This document shows positions 35,069 through 46,372 of a stretch of 64,000 nt of DNA, piece after piece. Below the pieces are notes generated by a model. The model was given only the letters and a program-made list of their open reading frames with translations. It was not told the DNA's origin and did no database searches. Every line of letters starts with the position of its first letter. Positions within the stretch are counted from its first letter, which is position 1. The stretch comes from Ichthyophis bannanicus (Eukaryota > Chordata > Amphibia > Gymnophiona > Ichthyophiidae). The translations under genes were made by a program, and so were the position numbers. The stretch lies in assembly GCA_033557465.1 (NCBI GenBank), contig CM066043.1, forward strand, positions 108,428,278 through 108,492,277, written 5' to 3'.

Positions 35069-35649
35069 ATATGAGTACACCCAACTCATTTGGGTGTCAT
35101 TCAAATACATTTTAATATGCATCATGCGTTCTGTGCGTGCTAACATTTTACATCTGTTTGTTGCATTCAGCACACTCATATAGTCTGCGTTATATGTGCG
35201 TAAGTGTACGTAAAACCCCACGTTCATTTTCTGCACTGGCCTGTTAGATTGTAAGCCCTCTGGGGATAGGAAAATACCAACTGTACCTGATTAGAACTCA
35301 TCTTGAACTACCCCTGAAAAAGGCATGAGCTATATCCAAAGTGAAATTCTAATTCAGCATGTATCTTTTAACTTTGTTTTGTGACAAATGACTTATTAAT
35401 CTGTCCCTGAGCTGGATTAAGGAGCAGTGTGGCTTTCATCTTTTACTCTGTTCATTCTAGCCTCCTCCCCTCCCCTTTTGCTCTATGCATGTGAAACCCC
35501 CCTGAAGGTGGGTTGTTTGAGAGTATGTTGAATAATCTAGAATCAAAGATAAATGGTCACTCTATGCTAATAAAAAGGTGGCTGCTGGGGAGGTCAGATG
35601 AGGAACAACATTAAGGAAACAGCCCGCTGTGCAAGCAGAGCTAGAAAGT

Positions 35650-36300
35650 AAACATTTAGAGCCCGATTCCATTCTGGATGTCCAGGCCCTCTGTGCACCC
35701 GGTTGGAACCGGATGTACAGAGGGAGTCACGATTCTGATCCCATGGGGCACGTCTAGACCTGCGGAATCAGAATTGTGAACAGGCCTGTACGTGTAGGCT
35801 GGGACCCCGATTCCATCTGGCCTGCACGTACAGGCCTTGCCCAACTAACTCAGTCAGGGCTTTTCAATGGAGCCGCAGCACCATGCCGTCCGGTTGCCAT
35901 GGCACTGCGGCTCCATTGAAAATCTACGATCCCCGGCTGCTGGCTCCCAAAGTGCTTTCCCTGTAGCTCAACCCCCAATCTGGCCTCCCAAGGCCAGGAT
36001 CGGGCTGCAGGGAATGCCCTCTGTCCCCTGCCGCCCCTTCCCAGCCCCGAGCCTGCCGTTCCTTTCGCATCGGGGAACTTATTCCACCTCAGAGGTGGAA
36101 TAAGTTCCCCATCCAAGCCATTGACCCTGGATGTACAAGACTGACATTGGAATTGGCCCTGCATGTCCGGGGCTGACGACCGCCCCTTCCCCACCCCCAT
36201 CTAACTTCCCCATACAACGAGAGGGGAAGTTAGACGGGGTCGGGAGAGGGGATGGACATCCCAACAGGACAAAAATCAACCAAGACAATGTAACTCACCT
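35650..36300. repeat. Cluster of short inverted repeats, unclassified
   Basis: CCCGATTCCAT occurs near 35661 and 35808. CTTATTCCACC-TCAGA-GGTGGAATAAG (36078-36104) is a perfect hairpin. ACTTCCCC...GGGGAAGT pairs near 36205-36232. It is probably one or more MITEs, but I cannot place the ends. Confidence 0.35.
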
Positions 36301-36698
36301 TGAACTCATATTTGGAAAAGGTGAGTAATCAACTCCAATCAGTTTTGTTGAACCTTTAAATGGTTTTACAATCTATGGCTCCTGACAGCAAATTTGAAAA
36401 ATCCAGGGCCGGTGCAAGGGTATTAAGTACCCAAGGTGAACCATCAAATTTGCATACCCTTCTATTAACTTTCAGGCCCTTAGACCCTCTGAGATTTTAA
36501 TCATTGCTCCAACACCACCCCTCCAAGAACGAATGTTTATGTTTATTAATTTTTTGAAAATTTATTTTTATTCAAAGTTGGTACCAACAGTAATAACAAA
36601 CATCTCAACAAGATACAATGCCAACTTTTTGTTTATCGACCCTATTCCCCCACTACTGCTCCCCCTTCCCCCCCCCCCCCCCCCACCCTGTAGGCATA

Positions 36699-39600
36699 TC
36701 AGCATTTGAGATAGTCCAGCATAGGTAGCCATAAGTCCTTAAATCTCTCATGCTTCTGGCGCCACATAGCAGTTACCTGCTCCATCAAAACAATCCGCCG
36801 TAAGCGGCTCTTCCACTGTTCCATGCCCGGTAACTGGGGCTGCTTCCATGCCCTGGCAGCTTGAATACACGCTCTTATAGGACGTTCAAACTTCCTAACA
36901 CAATTTTCAGGCCAAATTCCCAACAAACCAAATCCCACATCCATTCCTACTTGCACCACAAAGATTCCCAATATCCGCTTTCCCACCTCCTCTCAGTATA
37001 TGCTTAGCCGTGGACACTCCCACCACACATGTATAAAAGATCCCTCGCCCCTACATTGCCACCAGCACCTATCAGACACTCCCGGAAACATCCTATGCAA
37101 CCTTGTCGGGGAATATTACCAACGATACAGCAGCTTATAGGATGGCTCACGGACCGCCACCGATAAAGCCTGACGAACAATGTTCACATGCACTCGCTTC
37201 CATTCCTACGCATCCAACTCCCTACCCAAGTCTCTTTCCCATGCTATCTGGTGCGGGAACTTCCCGGGAGTACCTCCCCCCATGCCGCGATACAGCTGGG
37301 TTATCAGCCCCCTAGAACTCTCTCAGCCCTGCCATAATGTTTCTCTATCATCTTGGACCACCTCCCAGGACTCCCGAATAAGCTTTTGGGACAAAAAGTG
37401 TCTAACTTGCAAGTGTGGGAAGAAGTCCCCTCTGCGCAACTGATATTTCACCCTAACATCGGGAAAAGGAATCAAGTCTCCATCCGCAACAAATTTGTCA
37501 AAGGTATCCAACCCCACTCGTTCCCATCTCTGAAATACCCCCTCTCTTCCCGGGATGAATCCTACGGTCACCCTCACCGGGGCTAACAGCAAAAAGCTCA
37601 CCCCTGGGGCGAATTTGCGCCACGCCGCACCTTACGCCACTGTGTCAGCAAATGCTATATGTACGGGTTCCCCCTCCACCGCCCTTCCAGGAGCGTATCC
37701 AGTATCCAGGGTAAATGCTTCAATTGGGTCCCCTCTGCCCAATATTGCTCAACTTCCCTAAACCGTTTAGGAGTTCCCCCCTTATCCATCCACTCAAAAA
37801 CCTGACACATTTGAGCTGCCGCATAATATCTCCCCACGTCCGGGACACCCAGTCCCCCCCCCCCCTCCTGACACACGTACATTACCCTTCTACTCACTTG
37901 CGGTCGACTATTCCCCCACACAAAGGTGAATACCTGACTCTGTAATTGTCGCAGCTCTCTACTTGCTACCCCAACTGGCAGTGTCTGAAACAAATATAGG
38001 AGTCGCGGTAACAGATTCATCTTCAAGACTGCAATCCTCCCCAACCAAGACAACTCTACCCCTTTCCATCACGCCATGTCCTTACTCAGTTGCCCAAAGA
38101 GCAGAGGGTAATTCGCGCCATATAGCCCTAAGGGGTGAGCCGTAACCTGCACTCCCAAGTATTTTATGGATCTACTCGCCCAGCGAAACGGAAAGGAAGC
38201 TTTCAGGCTCTCAATGACCTGGGGCTGTAATGAAAGGGACATTGCCTCCGTTTTATCCCAATTAACTTTAAACCCTGAGAGTCCCCCATAATCCCTAAGC
38301 TCCTTCATTAGAGCTGGAAGGGAAACAATTGGCTGTGTCAAAGCGAAAAGGAAGTCATCAGCGAACAATACCATCTTATGTTGTGATGCCCCTACCTCCA
38401 TTCCCTTGATATCCTTCACTGACCGAATCCTAGCAGCCAACGGTTCCATAACTAGCGCGAAGAGCAGCGGGGACAGTGGGCATCCCTGACATGTCCCACG
38501 CCCCAAGGAAAAAAAAGAATAACCTCCATTTACATGTTCAGCTGCCTCGGGAGACGTATATAGTGCCTTTATCCAAGCTCGAAAGTTAGGGCCCAGTCCT
38601 ATATATTCTAACACCGCCAAGAGAAAATCAAAATCGACCCTATCAAAGGCCTTCTCCGCGTCAATAGAGAGGAACATGGCCCGTTGTTGTTCCTGCCTGG
38701 CCAACCACCCCAACTGAATTACTCTCCTTATTCCATCTGCCGGCTGTCTACCCATGATGAACCCGGATTGATCTGGATGAACCAACCCCAGCATACACAG
38801 TCCCAATCTCAATGCCAAGACCTTTACCAAAATCTTAGTGTCAATGTTCAATAGCGAGATTGGACGATAAGATGCACAGATTGCCGGATCTCTCCCTGGT
38901 TTAGGAATTACCACTATGGCAGCCTGGCTCATTTACGCCAGCAGAGCCCCCCCCTTCAGAACTGCATTAAACACTTTCGTCAAGATAGGACCCAACAGTT
39001 CTGACAGTGTTTTATAAAACAGGCCCGAGAATCCATCTATGCCTGGGGCTTTACCAGACACCAATGACTTGATGGCACCCATCACCTCCTCTAGGCCGAT
39101 GTCCCCATCCAGCCCCTCTCCCACTGATTTCTCCAACCTCGCACTCCCTTTCCCCCCATTCAGCAAATATTGTCTGATTGCCTCTCTCTCCCTGGGGGGG
39201 GGGGGGGTCCGCTGTGTACAGATCCGTATAATATTCCTGAAACCGCTCCCTGATGTCCCGTCCTTTAAACACCATTTTATCCTGCGGGCCTTTAATTTTG
39301 GCAATAGCTTGACGCTGCCTTTGGGCCTTTAGTTTATTACTCAGGAGATGCCCTGATTTATTGTCAAATTCATAGTAGCGCTGTCTTACTCTCTCAAGTT
39401 GACGGGATATTCGTTCCAACTGAAGGGCATTTAGCTGCCTTCTAATCTCCTCGACCTGCCCCCTCAATCTAGGGCCCCCTCAATCTTGGCCCCCCCCCCC
39501 CCCCGCTGTTTATGGGCCCTCTCCAGTTCCACCAATTGCCCAGTGAGGAAACATATCTCTTCCTCCCTCTTCCTCTGCGCTCCCATTTGAACAAAGTGCC

Positions 39601-40465
39601 CCCTCACCACCGCCTTCAACCCATCCCAGAGCACTCCCGTAGTCACTCCATATAGTCAGCTATCACCTTCTTTAACCTCTGCTCTACTCCCTCTCCCTGA
39701 AGGAGGTAATCATTCAACCTCCAGAAGGTTTGCCGTCCTGATTCCCAGGGTGACCCAAACCACGCCACCACCGGGGCATGGCCAGACCAAGTGGCCACTC
39801 CAATGGTTACCTTGTCCAAGGCCTCCTTCCAGTACCCATCCCCAAGGAGATAGTCGATCCGGCTATACGACGCATGCACCGCCTAATAGAATGTGAAATC
39901 TCTAGTCAGGGGGTGGGCCAATTTCCATAAATCATCCAACCCGTACTCTTGCATCCACTTCTGGAATTGTCTCAAACCCGATTCGTTCCCCTCCCTCTTC
40001 CCTGCTCTACCATCTAACGCTATATTACAGTCCCCCCCCTCCCCCCACCAAAAGCCTCCCCTGGGTCTTCCCATCCAACCATTTACCCATATCCTCCCAG
40101 AACCTCCCTTGAGCCATATTCAGCCCATAGACTGAAAGTAAGGTCACTTGCTCACCCCCTATCTCCCCCATCACTCCCACTGCCCTCCCATCCGATTTCC
40201 TAAACACCCGCCCCACACAGAAGGGAACATCTTGCTTAATCAGTATTGCTACTCCAGCTTTCCTACAGTTCCCCTCTCCCGCTGCAAAAAAACCCTGGGG
40301 TTTACCCGATCCCAACAATCGCTCATCACGTTTACGCAAGTGGGTTTCCTGTACAAACACCACCTGCCACTGCTGTTTCCGCACCTCCCTCCACAACAAC
40401 TTCCTTTTCTGAGGTGAATTCAGTCCCCGCACATTCAAACTGCCCACTTTCAAGCCAGAAGCCAT
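36699..40465 (-). pseudogene. L1/Tx1-type ORF2 (endonuclease - reverse transcriptase), broken
   Basis: It begins MASGLKVGSLNVRGLNSPQK, the APE-type endonuclease start, with FVQETHL. It continues with DLWKLAHPLTRDFTFY and, after one stop, YSRIDYLLGDG (endonuclease part of about 230 residues). The RT follows: YRPISLLNIDTKILVKVLA, PDQSGFIMGR, SIDAEKAFDRVDF, GCPLSPLLFALVMEPLA, and catalytic VLFADDFLFAL. A C-terminal part runs to 36699 (CLYLFQTLPVGV-like, then VKYQLRRGDFF). Breaks include a stop near 39882, shifts at C-runs near 39195 and 39490, a stop at 38935 and at 38069, and more downstream. It is not translatable as one protein. Confidence 0.82.
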
Positions 40466-40844
40466 ACCCTCACTCCACTCTCCAACCTACCCCCTTTACA
40501 CATCTTCAGTGCCTCCCCCTCCCCCCCAACCCCAGTCACACAGAGATCCACTCTGCCTATCGCCGAGGAAGAGTCCGCCCCTTGGACGCTGTGCCGTCCC
40601 CCATCCCCTTACACCCATCCCGGTTTAAATTTATCCCCAACTCCCCCCCCCCCCCCCCACAACCATCAATACACATGCTATAACAATATAACTACACATT
40701 ACCCAAATACAGGCTCCCATCATCCCTCCCCCAAACATCCTGCAGAGATACACAACTCCCCACTCTTCCGCTCTGCCCCTTCATCACCCTTGAGCATATG
40801 GAACAAAAGAAAACAGAGAACCAACATTCCCCACATCCTAAAAG

Positions 40845-41867
40845 TCATGTAGTCCCTGTTGAAACTGCTCCATTGAGCTCTCCTTGTCCCGCGACTCCAG
40901 ACTTCCTCCGCAGGCGCTGACCTTTCACCAGCATCTTCTCCCATCCAGAGTGCGCACCTTTTCTCCCGTTCGGCACCGGTGCTTTCACCAGCTCCGGCAA
41001 GCGGGAAGCACCCTCCTGCCGCAAGACTTTCCAGGCCTCTTCCTCCGTTTGCACCCTAAAGCTCCACCCATTAATATCCATCAGCAGAGCAAAGGGGAAA
41101 AGCCACCGATACTTCATTTTCTCAGTCCTTAAGTACTGTGTAACCGGCTTCATGTCCCTGCGTCTCTGCAAAGTGCCAGCGGAGAGATCATGGTAAAGTT
41201 CCACATTTTGGCCCTCCCAAGAAAAGCTCCTCCAAGCTGCAGCCACTCTCATCACCTTCTCCTTTAACGCATATGAGGTCAGGCATGCCACAATATCCCG
41301 TGGCTTCCTGCCTCGCACTGGTCCCAGCGCTCGATGGGCCCTCTCCACCGTTACCACCACTCCCTCTGCAGCGTCTTCCTCTCCCTGCATCAAGAAATGG
41401 CAGACCTTCTGTACTACACCCGCCACATCCGCAAAGGCCTGTGTCTCCGGCAAGCCCCGCAGGCGCACGTTATTGCGACGGGAACGATTCTCAAGATCTT
41501 CCAGTTTATCCTTAAGGCTAGTCTGCTCAGATTGTAGGCGCTGCATTCGGACCTCTGCTTCCATACCTCTCTCCGCCAGCTGATCGGCCTGCTCCTCCTG
41601 TGTTTCCACTCTATGGCCCAGCTCCCGCACATCCTCTTTAATGCCTGCCAGGGTCTCTTTAAGCTCACCCCGGGTAGCAATGATTTTGCGCTGCAGGGAT
41701 CTCATCCAGCCCCATATGTCTGCTCGGGTGCATCCCTCGTCAGCACGATCCAACTCCTCCTCCGACTCCTCTCCCGACGCCATGTGCTCTGGTGGGTCTC
41801 GGGCCTTCCGCTCACCTCTGTCGGCGTAGGGGGATTTAAACTTCGCCAATTTCTTCCGCACCGACAT
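40845..41867 (-). CDS. L1/Tx1-type ORF1 protein
   Basis: An open frame of about 340 residues from MSVRKKLAKFKS (an in-frame ATG 21 codons further upstream is possible). A charged N-terminus is followed by a long coiled coil (about residues 60-150, ELKETLAGIKEDVREL and on to QSEQTSLKDKLEDLENR). The RRM starts at RRNNVRLRGLPE, and the C-terminal domain has VERAHRALGP and QYLRTEKMKYRWLFP. This is the order of vertebrate L1 ORF1p, the RNA chaperone of the LINE. Unlike ORF2, it has no stop. Confidence 0.8.
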   Translation of the reverse strand: MSVRKKLAKFKSPYADRGERKARDPPEHMASGEESEEELDRADEGCTRADIWGWMRSLQRKIIATRGELKETLAGIKEDVRELGHRVETQEEQADQLAERGMEAEVRMQRLQSEQTSLKDKLEDLENRSRRNNVRLRGLPETQAFADVAGVVQKVCHFLMQGEEDAAEGVVVTVERAHRALGPVRGRKPRDIVACLTSYALKEKVMRVAAAWRSFSWEGQNVELYHDLSAGTLQRRRDMKPVTQYLRTEKMKYRWLFPFALLMDINGWSFRVQTEEEAWKVLRQEGASRLPELVKAPVPNGRKGAHSGWEKMLVKGQRLRRKSGVAGQGELNGAVSTGTT

Positions 41868-42021
41868 CCCCGTTGGTCCCAGGCTCCACAGGCACCAACT
41901 CTTTGAGGTGGGATGGGGTAAAACTAGCATTTTTCTCCTTTATAGCAGCGTCCTGGTGGGAGCTGAAGAATTAAGCTGCCATCACCCGGGTGACGTCACT
42001 TCCTCCTATGTTTATTAATTT

Positions 42022-43523
42022 GATGGAACAGCAAAGCGATGTAGAAAACATAAAAAAATCAGCAAAATTTTAAAAAAAAATCACAAAATGCACCATCCAT
42101 AATTAAACAAAAATATAAAAACAAAGGGAATTGTAAACCTGAACATTCACATTGCTGCAAGGCTAACTGGGCAATGGTGATATTGAGCCACAGCCCGGTT
42201 AACTAACATTGCGAAAGTTAGGCCAGGGTTTCCTGTGCCTCACTTTCACCACGTATTGCTAACCAGTCAGCATCTCAATATCACCCCTGCCCAGTTAGCG
42301 ATGGGTGCTGCCTCCACTCCGCCCCGATGCTAACCGCAAACATCGGGGCGGGTAATAGTGGCACCCACTGAAAATCCCGCAGAGTGTCATTTACACAATT
42401 TGCAAGTCTGCAAATTATATATGCCTTTGAAAATGCCTCCCAAAATGTACACGGGGTAATAAAGACTAATACAGATCGTAAAGCTACTCTGCACATCCTC
42501 AGCTACAAGACACACAAGAAGGGTACAACAAACCTGTAAAAAAACTTAATTGAACATCATGAGGTCAATATTCAACAATGGAATACCTGGTTGCATCAGG
42601 GCTTTTCAAAATACCCAGTTAAAATTAACAGATATCTCTATCTAGCTAATTTTAGGATAGGTATTTTTTCAGCAGACTTAATTAGAGAGAGATAAACAGA
42701 AAGCACTGATGGTATCTGGTTATCTTTAAGCCACATCACTAGAATGATATTGATTTCCCTCCCCAAAATATAACAGTTTCAGGCTGATATTGCAATCCCT
42801 GGTGGTGAGCGGTTGCAGGTAAACTGAAATCCCGAAACTCACAGGATGTATCCAGATAATGGCTTCCACTGAATACTGTATATGGTTTCAGCGGTGAGCA
42901 GCGCAGGCTCTCTGGATAGCAGCAATGTTCAGCCACTATCTGGTTAGCCAGCTGCAGACCTAACCTTATGCAATTTGTTATCTGGTCAGCGGACTGAAAA
43001 TTGCATGGTGGGAACCACGCTCACCCCACCCACAGACCACCCCAGCACTCTCCGGACAGTGCCACAGTGGTCGGAGGAAGCATTCAGTGGCGCTGGCCGA
43101 ATCGTGCCGCTGTATATCCCTCAAGAGCTGCTAACTGCATAAGAGCCTTTGAAAAGTGAGCCCTTAAATTTTAACAAATCCGTGAGCCACAACATTTAAA
43201 GTACACAATTTATCCAGTTAGTTCCTAAAGTTAAATAGATTTTATATATTATACATTGCTTCATTTTTTATATGTACACACACGCATAATGAGAGCAATT
43301 GCCCAAAGCCCTTTGCCTGAGTATTTGAAAATTAACCACCCTTCCTACGGATAAAACAGGCACGGAGGTTTATGTAACTATCAGAACCTACTGTTTGGCT
43401 TTGACTTCAGCTGCTCTTTCTTGCCACAATCCACAGCTCCTCCCCTCTCCCCCCATGCTGCCTCTGTGGATGACAATCTGGTCTGCCTAATGGTTCAGCT
43501 GGCCCTGAAAAAACACCTTTGTC
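42022..43523. other. Intron sequence, degenerate MITE-like repeats
   Basis: Bases 42555-43165 begin GGTCAATATTCAACAATGG and end CCTTTGAAAAGTGAGCCC, the look of an old MITE; a similar motif opens at 52210 (TTGAATATTCAATGCTGG). 43490-43510 (TTCAGCTGGCCCTGAAAA) could be a hAT end. No gene. Confidence 0.35.
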
Positions 43524-43736
43524 TTAGGGGTATGTTTACTAAGCAGTCTTAACGTGCGCCTGGCGATAGTGTGCAGGATGCCATAAAAGGAGTGGGCGTT
43601 CCGGTCTAAATGTAGCAAACCGGGATTATTGGGCGATAACAAGCGCTGCGCACATTATCAGGCGAAGAATTGAGCTACGCACGTTAACACACATTAATCT
43701 TAAGTAGGCGCGCTGACAAGCAAACAGAGCAGCAGA

Positions 43737-43806
43737 GGTGTAGCACAATGGTTAATACACTGACGGATTTTACAGGGGTCATAGGTTCGATCCCCCAGTG
43801 TGCCTA
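43737..43806 (+). repeat. tRNA-like segment (SINE-head type)
   Basis: TAGCACAATGG (43741-43751) fits the Pol III A box TRGYNNARNNG. GGTTCGATCCC (43784-43794) is one base from a B box. Spacing suits a tRNA. There is no complete cloverleaf I can fold by eye, so I call it tRNA-derived rather than a tRNA gene. Confidence 0.5.
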
Positions 43807-43876
43807 ATGAATAAGGCTGGCTGAGGCATTACCCTTTACGTTTAAGCAGTGCTTTGTGAGGCATTTTACTTTTATT

Positions 43877-44137
43877 TTAATTAGTGCTGCCAGATAGGTT
43901 ACGGCACTGTGAAGGTGTGCTAAGGTGCCGCATAAGGCGCCCTATAAGGCACTCCAGAGGGCACATTATAAAGTGCACTGTCCGCCAAGGCACCCTATAA
44001 TGTCCCCTATAGGATGCCTTATAAGGCGCTTTATAGGGCGCCTTATAATGCGCCTTATAAGGCACTTTATGGGGCGCCTTATGAGGCCCCTTAAGGTTAC
44101 AGCACTGTGAGGGTGTGTTTGCTGGCAGCACTAATTT
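43877..44137. repeat. Foldback with GGCGCCTTATAAGGCGCC-type array
   Basis: AATTAGTGCTGCCAG and CTGGCAGCACTAATT bound the unit. Just inside, GGTTACGGCACTGTGAAGGT and GGTTACAGCACTGTGAGGGT form a direct pair. Between them (43920-44095) run about twelve short units, each itself palindromic: CCTTATAAGG, GGCGCC, CCTTATAATG and similar. Confidence 0.75.
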
Positions 44138-44174
44138 ACATTTAAAATAGACAATACCTTGGACAGCCCTATCA

Positions 44175-44250
44175 AATAACCCCACTGTGGGATCAAACCC
44201 ATGACCTCTGGCTCCACAGGCAGTGAAGTAACCAGTGGGCTATATCTCTA
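44175..44250 (-). repeat. tRNA-like segment
   Basis: On the minus strand TAGCCCACTGG (44232-44242) resembles an A box and GGTTTGATCCC (44190-44200) a B box, 32 bases apart. tRNA-derived by appearance. Confidence 0.45.
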
Positions 44251-45947
44251 TTGTTACTAACACACCCCTGGCTGGCTACAGAGGGACTGCAGGTCACCAC
44301 ACAAACTGTATGTTGTGGTTACCAGGATAGGGTTAACCCACCCGACCCATGATGCACTGCACATGCAGATCATCAGTCTACAGATGATCACAAGATGGGG
44401 TATGCACCCCCACAGCACCTCGGCCAGGTAGGGGGAACTGACCGTGTGTGTTACTGGCACAGAGTAGCTACAGACCGTCACATTGTGCAGGTACTGTGCT
44501 CACCCTGAGGGTGAGGTGGGGCATCCAGCACCATGTCCACAGCACCCGGCTTAACTGAGCTGGCTATGCTGCAGGTCACCATCAGTGCCAGTGTGTGATA
44601 GGTAGTCCTTGTAGACACACCTAGGATACACCTGTGTCCATCTGTATTTCCCAGTCACTCCTAGCCCTTGTGGACTATGATGCACCCAGAATAGTGCATA
44701 TCCTGTGTGGGTGCCATGGTCACATGGTTTAAGTAACAGGGGGTGGGGGGTGTTTGGACCCATAGGTAGATTATGTAGTACCACCCAACCTGCCCTCTGG
44801 GGCTCAGGGTGGGGGACAGGATCTCCCACCAACAGATCCACATTCTACATCCCTGCAATGGTGGCAGTAGAGGGGACCATCAACCCCAGTCCTGCTGGGG
44901 AACAGACACCCTACAGGGCAGTCAATGCAGATCTGTACACATCCATAAAGCAATAGCAGACAGACAGTAGGCCTGGAAATGCTCAGCTGCCCCCCCCCCC
45001 CCACCACTATCTGACATTCTCCAGCAGCAAGCACAGTGAGTCTCCAGCCGCTGCACCCTGCAAGGTGCTCCAGCCATACACATACTAACTGCAGACAGTC
45101 TGCTAGCTAGTCCATAGTGCATGTCCCTGGAGGAGATGTGTGCACACCCACCAAGCAGATAAGTCAGTGATTAGGCCCCAGAAAAGAGAACCCATATATA
45201 TCACTTTAGAGAAATACAATATAGCACTATGGGGGAACCTAGCCATGCCATGGTCACTGCTCAGTCAGGGTGAGAGTGACCTCCCAGCAGGACATGCTGT
45301 GGCCACCCTGTCCGTGCAGGTGGTGGCCGGGCACTACAATGTCCCAGCCATTGCCCTATGCCCTGTGCAGATGCATCCTGCCCAGGTCGCCCTGTCCAGG
45401 CCATACCCACGGTACCTTGCTCCTCATTATGCACATTGGCAGGTTAACACTAGAAACAGTGCAAGCAGTGTGGGCTGAGTAAAGTGTTGGCAGCCACCAC
45501 ACACTGGATGGACAGACACACACTCCCCACACCTATGCCAGCATTGTGCAACTATAGAGGCTTTTGGAAGCCCTGGCCACCACACCAGTCCTGGGCACAG
45601 TGCAGGCATGGCTATGGTACGCAATACGGTTGGGGTCACTCCCCAGGGTGGTAAACACTGTCAGACACCAGACCTGAAGCACACTCCACAGACATCAGAG
45701 AGGTTGCTATGATACAGCTCAATGAGCAGATTGTGCTTAACTTAGGAATTGCTATCTGCCAGTAATCATAGCAACCTTTTGATATATGTGTACCGTATTC
45801 CCAGGTTTAGGGTGGCATTGCTAAGGTATGCAAGTGCTAGTATTGGGTGATGCGCGCAGGGCCCAACATCCTGCCTCTCCAGGAGGCGTTGGATAATGGA
45901 GCCTGTGGGTGCGGGTGTTTCTGCCCCTGTTGGCCGCTGCTCTAGGG

Positions 45948-46140
45948 CAGAGGTTCCCAACTCCAGTTCTGGTGGGCCAAACACTGTTTGGGTTTTCATG
46001 CTGTCCCTAATGAATGTGCATGAGATACATCTGCATACTATGGGGGCGGCGCATAGAAATGCAGCACAGGCATCTTTATTAGAGGCAGCATGGAACCTGA
46101 ATGGTGTTTGGCCCTCCAGGACTGCATTTGGGAGACTCTG
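45948..46140. mobile_element. 193-bp hAT-type MITE
   Basis: Starts CAGAGGTTCCCAACTCC and ends GGGAGACTCTG; target duplication CTCTAGGG / CTCTAGGT (45940-45947, 46141-46148) with one mismatch. The core ATGAATGTGCATGAGATACA relates it to 15208-15401. Confidence 0.85.
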
Positions 46141-46289
46141 CTCTAGGTAATATGCATGTTTATGGTGTCTGTGCTCTGTAGGGTAAAATATAGGCGTTTG
46201 AGGCATGTTTATGTTATCTGCAATAAAGGTTCCATCTTTATTACCACGGTTTAGTAGTGGGTAAAATAAGGGGACTGGGTTGGCAGGAA

Positions 46290-46372
46290 CCACAGCTGGG
46301 ACTTAAACCTGTGACCTTCCACTCCTGAACACACTGGCTGTGTGTACTGCACCACACTGTCACCACAGGGAC
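46290..46372 (-). repeat. tRNA-like segment, weak
   Basis: Minus strand GGTTTAAGTCC (46299-46309) is a good B box; the A-box region near 46345-46360 (GTGTGGTGCAGTACAC) is weak. Confidence 0.35.

Larger units (their letters stand above)
28477..35243. mobile_element. Harbinger-like non-autonomous element containing a DIRS insertion
   Basis: Ends CAGGCTGATGCAGAAAA and (reverse complement) CAGGCCAGTGCAGAAAA with the 3-bp duplication TTA (28474-28476, 35244-35246), the PIF/Harbinger target type. Outside it, the two flanks join into one older repeat: CTCCATTGCCTCAGGTACAA on the left, GATTGTAAGCCCTCTGGGGA on the right. The 5.8-kb DIRS element lies inside. A CR1 3' end also sits inside at 29091-29170. 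Confidence 0.7.
36553..42006 (-). mobile_element. L1/Tx1-type LINE, near full length
   Basis: About 5.45 kb on the minus strand between perfect 15-bp target duplications TATGTTTATTAATTT (36538-36552, 42007-42021). It has a 5' leader (about 41870-42006), ORF1 (40845-41867) and ORF2 with endonuclease and reverse transcriptase (36699-40465). The 3' end is AT-rich (ATAAAAATAAATTTTC on the minus strand) without a long poly(A). It is intact in length, but ORF2 is frameshifted many times. Confidence 0.88.

Noticed and set aside
36396..43505. A large hAT element spanning the L1, with ends CAGGGCCGGTGCAAGG and TTCAGCTGGCCCTG
   Set aside because: Ends are plausible, but the flanks share only about 5 of 8 bases in an A-rich context, and the interior cannot be verified.
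43737..43806. A functional tRNA gene
   Set aside because: A and B boxes are present, but I cannot pair a complete acceptor stem and anticodon arm; tRNA-derived repeat is safer.
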